Positions 56,376 to 64,000 of a stretch of 64,000 bases of DNA are shown in pieces. Position 1 is the stretch's first letter. The number at the start of each line of letters is the position of its first letter. The notes beneath the pieces are model-generated. The model did no database searches and had not been told where the DNA came from. It was given only the letters and a program-made list of their open reading frames with translations. Location of the stretch: the NCBI RefSeq assembly GCF_023700005.1, contig NZ_JAMLJK010000001.1:496001-560000 (forward strand). Reading direction: 5' to 3'. The translations under genes and the position numbers were made by a program. This DNA comes from Larsenimonas rhizosphaerae. GTDB taxonomy: Bacteria > Pseudomonadota > Gammaproteobacteria > Pseudomonadales > Halomonadaceae.

Positions 56376-57193
56376 TGGAACCAAAACGTTCAATCGGGCT
56401 GGCAGTCGTAGGCTGGCTGGTGGCTCTGATCATGTTCTTTCCCATCCTCTGGATGATACTGACCGCGTTCAAGACCGAGCAGACGGCGTTCTCGATGACA
56501 CCGCAGTTCATCTTCAGCCCTACTCTCGACAGCTTCAGAACGGCGCTGGACCAGGGGGCAGGGTACTGGCACTACGCTCTGAACTCAGCGATCACCTCGG
56601 TGATATCGACATTGATCGGGCTGGCGCTGGCCATTCCGGCCGCCTATGCCATGGCATTCTTTCCCTCCAAACGCACGGATTTCACGCTGGTCTGGATGGT
56701 ATCCACCAAGTTCATCCCGGCGGTCGGGGTCCTGATTCCGATCTTTCTGGTCTACAAGTCACTTGGGCTATTGGACACGGATGCAGGGCTGATCATGCTG
56801 TTTGCTGCCATGAACCTGCCGATCATGGTCTGGATGGTGTACTCCTACTTCAAGGATATCCCCAGAGATATCGTCGAGGCTGCAGACATTGATGGCGCCG
56901 GCACCCTTCAGACCATGGTGCAGGTCATCCTGCCGCTGGCGCTGCCGGGGCTTGCCTCCACGGGGCTGCTGGCACTGATTTTTGCCTGGAACGAAGCCTT
57001 CTGGAGTCTGACCATGGTGGATCACAACGCTGCGACGCTGGCACCGTTCATCGCTTCGTTCAAAAGTGCCGAGGGGCTTTTCTGGGCCAAGATGTCGGCC
57101 GCGTCAGTACTAACCGTTACCCCGATTATCGTCCTTGGCTGGTTTGCCCAGCGACAGATGGTGCGCGGGCTCACGTTCGGCGCGGTGAAGTAA
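56375..57193 (+). CDS. mtlG: Polyol ABC transporter, inner-membrane permease (second)
   Basis: MalG-type permease of 272 residues with six predicted spans, starting with a single helix LAVVGWLVALIMFFPILWMIL. The EAA loop is EAADIDGAGTLQTMVQVILPLALPG near residues 168-192. It is coupled to the first permease through TGATG and precedes the ATPase gene by about 64 bp. Confidence 0.88.
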   Translation: MEPKRSIGLAVVGWLVALIMFFPILWMILTAFKTEQTAFSMTPQFIFSPTLDSFRTALDQGAGYWHYALNSAITSVISTLIGLALAIPAAYAMAFFPSKRTDFTLVWMVSTKFIPAVGVLIPIFLVYKSLGLLDTDAGLIMLFAAMNLPIMVWMVYSYFKDIPRDIVEAADIDGAGTLQTMVQVILPLALPGLASTGLLALIFAWNEAFWSLTMVDHNAATLAPFIASFKSAEGLFWAKMSAASVLTVTPIIVLGWFAQRQMVRGLTFGAVK

Positions 57194-57257
57194 CCCGGGC
57201 TCTTCTCTTTACATGAGGCGAGCCTGGAGCTCGCCGGATTACGCACAGGAGCAGGAC

Positions 57258-58391
57258 ATGGCCGTTGTCGAACTCAATAACGTTGCCAAGCGCTATCCCG
57301 GCAGTGGCAGCAAGGGTGCTGCCGCCAATGCCGTTGATGACTTCAATCTGATAACCCGCGATGGGGAGTTCATCGTGCTGGTGGGGCCCTCGGGCTGTGG
57401 CAAGTCCACCACCATGCGAATGATTGCAGGCCTTGAGGCCAATACCGGCGGTGAGATACGCATCAATGGCCGGGATGTCAGTCAGGTCGCTGCCCGGGAT
57501 CGTGATATCGCCATGGTGTTTCAAAGCTATGCGCTTTATCCGCACATGACGGTCTTTGACAACATGGCGTTTGCGCTCAAGCTCAAGAAGTACCCAGGGG
57601 AAGATATCCAGAAGCGCGTTAAAGAGGCCGCAGAGGTTCTTGGTATTACCGCGCTGCTGGACCGCAAGCCACGGGCCCTGTCCGGTGGGCAGCGGCAGCG
57701 GGTCGCCCTGGGGCGTGCCATAGTCCGTAGTCCGCAGGTTTTCCTGATGGATGAGCCACTGTCCAATCTGGACGCCATGCTGCGAGTGGACATGCGGGCC
57801 GAGATCATCAAACTGCACCGCAAGCTCAAGGTCACGACCTTCTATGTAACTCATGATCAGACCGAAGCGATGACCATGGGCGAGCGGATCGTGGTCATGA
57901 AAGATGGTCGAATCCAGCAGATTGATACGCCCAATACGCTGTATCACTGTCCTGCCAACCTGTTCGTGGCCGGGTTCATCGGCACCCCTTCCATGAACTT
58001 TCTGAAGATGACGCTTGGTCAGCACGGCATGATGCTCACCGGGCCGACGGCTCGACTGCTGGCCAGCCCCGAGCGTCAGGATCTGTCGAATCACCGGGGC
58101 CAGACCCTGTGGGCCGGTATTCGACCGGAACATCTGCGGCCCACCGATGCCGATGACTGTGCCGCTCTGCTGACCGGTGAGGTGGATGTGGTCGAACCTC
58201 TGGGGGCGGTCACCATGGTCCAGATGACGGTTGATGGTCATCGCATTACCGCCCAGCTTGATGGTGATACTCGCGTCAGCATTGGCGATACGCTGACGCT
58301 GACCTGTGACAGTGACCAGCTGCACCTGTTTGACACCGAGACCGAACTGGCTCTGCCCCGTACTCACGCAATGTCGACCACGACAGTCTGA
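57258..58391 (+). CDS. mtlK: Polyol ABC transporter, ATP-binding protein
   Basis: MalK/UgpC-type ATPase of 377 residues. Walker A is GPSGCGKST, the signature LSGGQRQRVALGRA, Walker B VFLMDEPLSNLD, and the switch His is in VTHDQTEAMTM. The C-terminal TOBE/OB regulatory part (LWAGIRPEHLRP...LHLFDTE) is present. The ATG at 57258 is preceded by CAGGAG; an in-frame frame from 57213 is not supported. It powers both permeases. Confidence 0.93.
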   Translation: MAVVELNNVAKRYPGSGSKGAAANAVDDFNLITRDGEFIVLVGPSGCGKSTTMRMIAGLEANTGGEIRINGRDVSQVAARDRDIAMVFQSYALYPHMTVFDNMAFALKLKKYPGEDIQKRVKEAAEVLGITALLDRKPRALSGGQRQRVALGRAIVRSPQVFLMDEPLSNLDAMLRVDMRAEIIKLHRKLKVTTFYVTHDQTEAMTMGERIVVMKDGRIQQIDTPNTLYHCPANLFVAGFIGTPSMNFLKMTLGQHGMMLTGPTARLLASPERQDLSNHRGQTLWAGIRPEHLRPTDADDCAALLTGEVDVVEPLGAVTMVQMTVDGHRITAQLDGDTRVSIGDTLTLTCDSDQLHLFDTETELALPRTHAMSTTTV

Positions 58392-58423
58392 ACACTTGAT
58401 TAAAAGCCACCAGGGAGATACCC

Positions 58424-59890
58424 ATGCAGGCACTTTCAGCAACGACCCTGAATGCCCTTGAAGGAGTTGATGTTCCTCGTTTTGATCGCAGCCAGGTATC
58501 CGTCGGCATCGTGCATTTTGGTGTGGGCGGCTTTCATCGCGCGCATCAGGCCATGTATCTCGATAGGCTGATGAATGAAGGCAAGGCGCTGGACTGGGGC
58601 ATTTGCGGCGTCGGTGTAATGCCTTCCGATACTCGAATGCGGGATGTGCTGGCCGCCCAGGATGGGCTGTATACGCTGGTGCAAAAGCATGCCGATGGGC
58701 AGTACGAAGCGCGGGTAATCGGCTCGATGGTACGTTATCTGTACGCTCCGGATGACCCGGAGATGGTCATCGAAACCATGGCAGCCGAGAGCACCCGCAT
58801 CGTGTCGCTGACCGTTACCGAAGGAGGCTACAACTTTCATCATGTGACCGGCGAATTCAATCTGGCTCATCCGGATGTAATGCATGATCTTGCCGAGGGA
58901 GCCGTGCCTGTAACGGTATTCGGGCTGGTGGTCGAGGCCCTGTCCCGCCGCCTGTCCCGTGGTTTGCCGCCCTTTACGGTCATGTCCTGCGACAATATTC
59001 AGGGGAACGGTGATGTTGCGCGCGCCATGTTTACGGCTTACGCCGAGCACAAGGCACCGGACGTCGCTGCCTGGATGAAGGCGTCGGTACCGTTCCCGAA
59101 TTCGATGGTCGACCGCATCACCCCGGTCACCACGGACCAGGACCGCGCCGATGTGGCGTCGCGCTTTGGCATCGAAGATGGCTGGCCGGTCGTGTGCGAG
59201 CCCTTCACCCAGTGGGTACTGGAAGATCATTTTTCCCAGGGGCGACCTGCCTTCGAAGACGTTGGTGTTCAGGTCGTGGATGATGTCATGCCCTACGAGC
59301 TGATGAAGCTGCGTTTACTGAATGCCAGTCACCAGGCGCTGACCTATTTCGGTTACCTTGCCGGTTATCGGTATGCCCACGAAGTCTGCAGTGATCAGCT
59401 ATTCAATGATTTTCTGCTGGATTACATGACGCTTGAGGCCACACCTACGCTCAGTCCGGTGCCAGGCGTTGATCTTGAGGCCTATCGTCATACGCTGATC
59501 GAGCGTTTTGCCAACCCGGAAATTCGCGACACCCTGGCTCGGCTGTGTGCCGAAAGCTCGGACCGTATTCCGAAGTGGCTGTTGCCGGTGATTCGGGAGC
59601 AGCTGGCACGCGGCGGTGATATCAAGCGTTCTGCTGCGGTGGTTGCCAGCTGGGCCCGTTACGCCGAGGGACAGGACGAGCAGGGCGAGCCCATCGAGAT
59701 AGTGGATCGTCTGAAGGATGACCTGATGGCGATGGCAGCAGATAACCGACGACATCCGACAGCCTTTATCGAAAATCAGGATCTGTTCGGTGACCTGGCC
59801 AGTGAGCCACGGTTTGTCGAGGCATACCTGTCGGCGCTTTCACTTCTACATACAACGGGAGCCCGGGCCACGCTCGAGGCGCTGCGCTGA
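58424..59890 (+). CDS. mtlD: Mannitol 2-dehydrogenase
   Basis: NAD-dependent polyol 2-dehydrogenase of the long-chain family; oxidises mannitol to fructose, and often arabitol to xylulose. It has 488 residues: an N-terminal Rossmann domain (VGIVHFGVGGFHRAHQAMYLDRLM near residues 27-50) and a C-terminal domain with the catalytic K-x4-N-x2-H in KLRLLNASH. It follows the ATPase after 32 bp. Whether mannitol or arabitol is the main substrate cannot be decided from sequence. Confidence 0.93.
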   Translation: MQALSATTLNALEGVDVPRFDRSQVSVGIVHFGVGGFHRAHQAMYLDRLMNEGKALDWGICGVGVMPSDTRMRDVLAAQDGLYTLVQKHADGQYEARVIGSMVRYLYAPDDPEMVIETMAAESTRIVSLTVTEGGYNFHHVTGEFNLAHPDVMHDLAEGAVPVTVFGLVVEALSRRLSRGLPPFTVMSCDNIQGNGDVARAMFTAYAEHKAPDVAAWMKASVPFPNSMVDRITPVTTDQDRADVASRFGIEDGWPVVCEPFTQWVLEDHFSQGRPAFEDVGVQVVDDVMPYELMKLRLLNASHQALTYFGYLAGYRYAHEVCSDQLFNDFLLDYMTLEATPTLSPVPGVDLEAYRHTLIERFANPEIRDTLARLCAESSDRIPKWLLPVIREQLARGGDIKRSAAVVASWARYAEGQDEQGEPIEIVDRLKDDLMAMAADNRRHPTAFIENQDLFGDLASEPRFVEAYLSALSLLHTTGARATLEALR

Positions 59891-59910
59891 GGACAACTCA
59901 GGGAGACGGC

Positions 59911-61416
59911 ATGTATATCGGTGTGGATTGTGGCACTCAGAGCACCAAGGTGGTGGTGCTCGACCCTGACCGACAGATACTGGTCGGCGAGGGGCAGGCC
60001 CCGCATGAGTTGATCAGTGGTGCTGATGGGCAGCGAGAGCAGGACCCGCAGGTCTGGATCGATGCGCTGGAGCAGGCACTGGCTACCGCACTTCGACGTG
60101 CCGGCATTGATGGCCGGCAGGTACGTGGCATAGGCATTTCCGGCCAGCAGCATGGTCTGGTGGCTCTGGATGCTGACGGCTGTCCGGTGTATCCCGCCAA
60201 GCTCTGGAATGATACTCAGGCCTTTCGCGAGTGTGCGGCCCTGATCGAGGCCATGGGCGGAGAGGCCGGCTGTCTGGCGCGGCTGGGAGTGGTTCCACAG
60301 CCAGGTTATACCGCGCCCAAGCTGGCGTGGCTACGCGCGCACCATCGTGCTGCCTATGATCGGATTGCCACCGTGCTGTTACCGCATGACTACCTTAACT
60401 TCTACCTGACCGGTGAGCGGGTTGCAGAATGTGGTGACGCGTCAGGCACGGCCTACTTTGATACCCGTACGCGGTGCTGGGATACAAAGGCCTTTCACCA
60501 TGTGGCGCCGGAGCTTGACCCTGAACGGGTCCTGCCTCGACTGATCGCATCGGATGAACCTGCCGGCATGCTGACGCCACAGATGGCTGCTCGACTGGGC
60601 CTTGCTGCGGGAATTCCGGTGTCTTCCGGCGGGGGCGATAACATGATGGGGGCCATTGGCACGGGGAATCTGTCGCCTGGTGCCATCACCATGAGTCTGG
60701 GTACCTCCGGTACGGTGTATGGCTGTGCTGATGCGCCGGTGGTAGCCGAGCCAGGGCTTATTGCCAACTTCTGTGCCAGTCATGGGGGATGGTTACCGCT
60801 GATCTGCACCATGAACGTTACCTCGGCTACCCGGCAGGTACAGACATTGCTGAGCCTGGACCTGCCCGGCTTTACGTCAGCCGTGGCTGCCGCGCCGCCA
60901 GGCGCGGAGGGTGTTCAGGTGCTGCCGTTTTTCGATGGCGAGCGGGTGCCGATGCTGCCCGAGGCCACGGCCAGTTTCATCGGCCTCTCGGCGCATAACA
61001 CCACGCCTGCCAACCTGTGTCGTGCCGTCATGGAAGGCACCACCTTCGGACTGCGATACGGGCTGGATCTGCTGCGGGCACAGGGCATCACACCCCGCGA
61101 CATTCGCCTGGTCGGTGGTGGGGCCAACAGTGCGGTCTGGCGTCAGATGGTCGCTGACGTCATGAATGTGCCGCTGGTGTGTGTGGCGGGGGAGGCGGCA
61201 GCGCTGGGCGCAGCCTTGCAAGCCTGGTGGTGTGATCTGACAGGCCGGGGAGACACCACGAGTCTGCAGACGCTGTGTGATCAGGCAGTACAGGTGGATG
61301 AATCAACACGGACTCGGCCTGATCCGGCCAGGTCACAGGCCTATCAGGGACATTACGAGCGTTACCTGACAACGCTGGCTGCACACTACCCGCATCTGTC
61401 GGTCGCACCGCGGTAA
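59911..61416 (+). CDS. xylB: Xylulokinase
   Basis: FGGY-family kinase converting D-xylulose to xylulose 5-phosphate, which enters the pentose phosphate pathway. It has 501 residues. Motifs are the phosphate loop GVDCGTQSTKVVVLD, GISGQQHGLV, GGGDNMMGAIGTG and the adenosine loop LVGGGANSAVWRQM. Its counterpart in P. fluorescens is mtlY. With mannitol 2-dehydrogenase it gives a route for arabitol; mannitol-derived fructose needs a fructokinase, which is not encoded here. Confidence 0.93.
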   Translation: MYIGVDCGTQSTKVVVLDPDRQILVGEGQAPHELISGADGQREQDPQVWIDALEQALATALRRAGIDGRQVRGIGISGQQHGLVALDADGCPVYPAKLWNDTQAFRECAALIEAMGGEAGCLARLGVVPQPGYTAPKLAWLRAHHRAAYDRIATVLLPHDYLNFYLTGERVAECGDASGTAYFDTRTRCWDTKAFHHVAPELDPERVLPRLIASDEPAGMLTPQMAARLGLAAGIPVSSGGGDNMMGAIGTGNLSPGAITMSLGTSGTVYGCADAPVVAEPGLIANFCASHGGWLPLICTMNVTSATRQVQTLLSLDLPGFTSAVAAAPPGAEGVQVLPFFDGERVPMLPEATASFIGLSAHNTTPANLCRAVMEGTTFGLRYGLDLLRAQGITPRDIRLVGGGANSAVWRQMVADVMNVPLVCVAGEAAALGAALQAWWCDLTGRGDTTSLQTLCDQAVQVDESTRTRPDPARSQAYQGHYERYLTTLAAHYPHLSVAPR

Positions 61417-61503
61417 ACCGACCTCGGCCGAGTTGAGGTATGATGCTGTCGTTGCGCAGGGTGGCATCTCTTTTATCACAACGTATTGGCGGAGTAGCGG
61501 GTT

Positions 61504-62799
61504 ATGGCCGGGTCGTGGTTTCCCCACTGGAAGAAGGTAGGTATTTCGGAGCAGGCGCTGGTGGCCCCCGATGAGCGATTGTCGGGCGCGCAGACACTGG
61601 TAATGGGCATTCAGCATACGATTGCCATGTTTGGCTCGACGGTGCTGGCGCCGCTGCTGATGGGATTTGATCCCAACGTGGCCATCTTCATGTCCGGGGT
61701 TGGCACTCTGCTGTTCTTTTTGCTGGTGGGCGGCCGGGTGCCGAGCTATCTGGGGTCGAGTTTTGCCTTTATCGGTGTGGTCATGGCCGCCACGGGGTAT
61801 GCCGGCCAGGGAGCCAATCCCAATCTGGCCATGGCACTGGGAGGCATTATTGCCTGCGGTGCTGTATATGCCCTGATCGGCCTGGTAGTGATGAGCACCG
61901 GCACCGGCTGGATCGAGGCCTTGATGCCGCCTGCCGTTACCGGGGCGATCGTCATGATGATCGGGCTCAATCTGGCCCCCGTGGCGGTCGAGAGTGTCTC
62001 CGGGTCACCGTTTTCAAGCTGGATGGCTCTGGCGACCGTCATTTGCATTGGCGGGGCGGCGGTGCTGACACGCGGGGTGCTTCAGCGACTGTTGATTCTG
62101 GTGGGGCTGCTTGCCGCGTATGGGGTGTATGCCTTGCTCACCAATGGCTTCGGGCTGGGAACCCCCATCGATTTTTCCGCTGTTGCCCAGGCGCCCTGGT
62201 GGGGGATGCCGACCTTTACGGCACCCACGTTCAACCTGCATGCCATGGGGCTGATTGCCCCGGTGGCTGTTATTCTGGTGGCCGAAAACCTGGGGCATAT
62301 CAAGGCCGTGGGCGCGATGACGGAACGCAACCTGACTCCCTGGACCGGGCGCGCCTTTCTGGGGGATGGGCTGGCTACCATGCTGTCCGGTGCGGCAGGT
62401 GGTACGGGCGTCACTACCTACGCCGAAAACATCGGCGTCATGGCGGTTACGCGGGTCTACTCCACCCTGATTTTCGTTGCCGCGGCGGTCATGGCCATGG
62501 TCATGGGCTTCTCGCCCCGGTTCGGGGCCGTGATTCAGACCATCCCGGGCCCGGTCATGGGCGGAGCATCCATTGTGGTCTTCGGTCTGATTGCCGTGGC
62601 GGGTGCCCGTATCTGGGTACAGAACCAGGTAGATCTGTCCAATAACGCCAATTTGATCAGTATTGCCGTCATTCTGGTGCTGGGCGCTGGCAACTTTTCA
62701 TTGCACTTCGGCCAGTTCACTCTGGATGGCATCGGTACTGCGACCTTTGGCGGCATTATATTGCACGCTATGCTGCGCTGGCGTCAGCGGCCACACTGA
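61504..62799 (+). CDS. Uracil/xanthine-type nucleobase permease (UraA/RutG family)
   Basis: Nucleobase:cation symporter 2 family, 431 residues with about 14 membrane spans. Family signatures are LGAQ-like SGAQTLVMGIQHTIAMFGSTVLAP near residues 27-50, the substrate-site glutamate in VAENLGHIKAVG and GGTGVTTYAENIGVMAVTR. These resemble RutG/UraA, so uracil is the most likely substrate. It follows xylB by 87 bp on the same strand and has no clear functional relation to the polyol genes. Confidence 0.88.
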   Translation: MAGSWFPHWKKVGISEQALVAPDERLSGAQTLVMGIQHTIAMFGSTVLAPLLMGFDPNVAIFMSGVGTLLFFLLVGGRVPSYLGSSFAFIGVVMAATGYAGQGANPNLAMALGGIIACGAVYALIGLVVMSTGTGWIEALMPPAVTGAIVMMIGLNLAPVAVESVSGSPFSSWMALATVICIGGAAVLTRGVLQRLLILVGLLAAYGVYALLTNGFGLGTPIDFSAVAQAPWWGMPTFTAPTFNLHAMGLIAPVAVILVAENLGHIKAVGAMTERNLTPWTGRAFLGDGLATMLSGAAGGTGVTTYAENIGVMAVTRVYSTLIFVAAAVMAMVMGFSPRFGAVIQTIPGPVMGGASIVVFGLIAVAGARIWVQNQVDLSNNANLISIAVILVLGAGNFSLHFGQFTLDGIGTATFGGIILHAMLRWRQRPH

Positions 62800-62805
62800 C
62801 GTTCT

Positions 62806-62836
62806 GCCGGGTTCGCATGTTCTCGAACCCGGCCTT
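62806..62836 (+). terminator. Probable terminator after the nucleobase permease gene
   Basis: GCCGGGTTCG (62806-62815) and CGAACCCGGC (62824-62833), a perfect 10-bp stem with an eight-base loop, followed by an interrupted T-run (CTTTCCCC). Confidence 0.6.
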
Positions 62837-62970
62837 TCCCCTTCATGCCATTTCTACGTCATCGCCAGGTGCCCGGCGTACCAGCGCGTGTTGCATGTAC
62901 TGAGGTGTGGCAAAAAAACCGCACCCTGCATGAGGGTTTATAAAAAAAATCCCAGGTGTAGAAGCCGGTA

Positions 62971-62984
62971 ACAAAAAGTTTTGT
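62971..62984. promoter_or_regulatory. Inverted repeat upstream of gabD
   Basis: ACAAAA-AG-TTTTGT, a 6-2-6 inverted repeat 50 bp before the gabD start, in an AT-rich gap. Candidate operator; no regulator gene is adjacent within the window. Confidence 0.3.
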
Positions 62985-63033
62985 GTGCTGTTTTGCCGCA
63001 CGCTTGAGGTATCGCTGATGAAGGAGATATCTC

Positions 63034-64000
63034 ATGCAACTCAATGATCCCCGCCTGTTTCGCCAGCTGGCCTATGTCAACGGTATGTGGACTGCCGGTG
63101 ACCAGGGTCGTGATCTGGCCGTCGATGACCCGGCCACCAATGAAGTATTGGGCCATGTGGCATTGCTTGAGCGCGATCAGATCACTGCCTCGGTGACGGC
63201 CGCTGAACAGGCCTTTGCCCACTGGCGCTCGCTGAGCGTCAATGAACGTGCCGCCAGGCTGCATGCCTGGCATGACCTGTTGCAGGCGCACAGGGAGGAC
63301 CTGGCGGTCATCATGACCCGGGAGCAGGGTAAGCCGTTGGCTGATGCACGGGGCGAGGTGGATTACGGCGCCAGCTTCATTCAGTGGTTTGCCGAAGAAG
63401 GCAAGCGAGCCGGAGGTGAGACCATTCCCAGCCACCTGCCCAATGCCATGCTGGGCACCCTTCGTGAGCCGGTGGGAATTTCGGTCATGTTTACGCCGTG
63501 GAATTTTCCATTGGCCATGATTACGCGCAAGGCGGCGGCTGCGCTGGCAGCTGGTTGCCCGGTCATTGTCAAACCGGCGGGGGAAACGCCGTATTCGGCA
63601 TTGGCGCTGGCGGAGCTGGCGGAGCGGGCCGGCATTCCGGCTGGCGTTTTCAATGTGGTCACCGGTGATGCCGAAATGGTCTCGGAGGTGCTGTGCAACG
63701 ATACGCGCGTTCGGTCGGTATCCTTTACGGGCTCTACGCGGGTCGGCAAGTTGTTGATGAAGCAGAGTGCATCAAGCGTCAAGCGCATGGCACTGGAACT
63801 GGGGGGCAATGCACCCTTTATCGTCGGACCGGACATGGACCCGGACGAGGCTGCCAGGGAGGCACTGGCCGCTCGGTTTCAGACGGCGGGGCAGGACTGT
63901 CTTGCCGCCAACCGCATTTTTGTACACGCCAGCATTTATGAGCAGTTCATTGAGCGGTTTGCGGTGCACATGAAGCAGCTTCGTGTTGGCAATGGTCTGA
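63034..64000 (+). CDS. gabD: Succinate-semialdehyde dehydrogenase-type aldehyde dehydrogenase (3' end outside window)
   Basis: NAD(P)-dependent aldehyde dehydrogenase; the best match in feel is GabD, which oxidises succinate semialdehyde in 4-aminobutyrate breakdown. The first 322 residues of about 480 are present. Motifs: TPWNFPLAMITRKAAAALAAGC near 151-172, the coenzyme loop FTGSTRVGK, the general base Glu in ELGGNAPFIV, and the nucleophile Cys in GQDCLAANR. A strong ribosome site AAGGAG lies ten bases before the ATG. gabT may follow outside the window; the substrate is inferred. Confidence 0.85.
   Translation, partial: MQLNDPRLFRQLAYVNGMWTAGDQGRDLAVDDPATNEVLGHVALLERDQITASVTAAEQAFAHWRSLSVNERAARLHAWHDLLQAHREDLAVIMTREQGKPLADARGEVDYGASFIQWFAEEGKRAGGETIPSHLPNAMLGTLREPVGISVMFTPWNFPLAMITRKAAAALAAGCPVIVKPAGETPYSALALAELAERAGIPAGVFNVVTGDAEMVSEVLCNDTRVRSVSFTGSTRVGKLLMKQSASSVKRMALELGGNAPFIVGPDMDPDEAAREALAARFQTAGQDCLAANRIFVHASIYEQFIERFAVHMKQLRVGNGL

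Noticed and set aside
57171-58442. 423-codon minus-strand frame opposite the ABC ATPase gene
   Set aside because: Antisense to a clear ATPase gene, no family features; a shadow frame.

Overview
The window looks like a chromosomal segment of a gammaproteobacterium, most likely a member of the Halomonadaceae (Halomonas/Kushneria type). I infer this from gene order and protein character, not from a database search. From argS to gltD (23.8-47.3 kb) the order argS-priA-rpmE-malic enzyme-mrcA-pilMNOPQ-aroK-aroB-gltBD, and the minus-strand run hslVU-DUF971-ubiE-ubiJ-ubiB-hisE-tatABC, match what I remember of Pseudomonas-like genomes. Coding density is high and most of the sequence is GC-rich, with one clearly AT-richer patch at about 48-52.8 kb. 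No rRNA, tRNA, CRISPR array, insertion sequence or prophage was seen.

Layout. 0-15.5 kb: dnaE (3' part), accA, tilS, ppx (minus), trxA, rho, ubiD, a flavin-reductase gene, folM-like, a 42-residue membrane micro-protein, a leader region with two aromatic-rich leader peptides and an attenuator-like terminator, the DAHP synthase gene, ppk1 (minus) and elbB. 15.5-27.9 kb, all minus strand: argS and a SPOR-domain gene, hslVU with a sigma-32-like promoter, DUF971, ubiE-ubiJ-ubiB, hisE, tatABC, and priA upstream. 28-47.3 kb: rpmE, malic enzyme, two DUF481 outer-membrane paralogues and mrcA (minus), then the type IV pilus assembly operon pilMNOPQ running into aroK-aroB, and gltBD. 47.3-64 kb, accessory: a four-gene AT-rich module (PstS-like periplasmic protein, outer-membrane barrel, membrane-bound GGDEF-EAL enzyme, LuxI/FeeM-like acyltransferase), then a LacI-controlled mannitol/arabitol operon (binding protein, two permeases, ATPase, mannitol 2-dehydrogenase, xylulokinase), a nucleobase permease and the 5' part of a succinate-semialdehyde dehydrogenase gene.

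Functional links. Polyphosphate synthesis (ppk1) and breakdown (ppx) are both present but not adjacent. DAHP synthase, shikimate kinase and dehydroquinate synthase serve the aromatic pathway. ubiD, ubiE, ubiJ and ubiB serve ubiquinone synthesis. pilM-Q build the pilus alignment complex and secretin.

The points most worth a second look are (i) the tandem aromatic leader peptides and the mutually exclusive hairpins upstream of DAHP synthase, (ii) the four-gene module that puts a c-di-GMP enzyme in one transcription unit with an acyl-signal-synthase-like protein, and (iii) a 59-bp tandem duplication at the pilN/pilO junction that creates a 20-codon micro-ORF while keeping ATGA stop/start overlaps on both sides.
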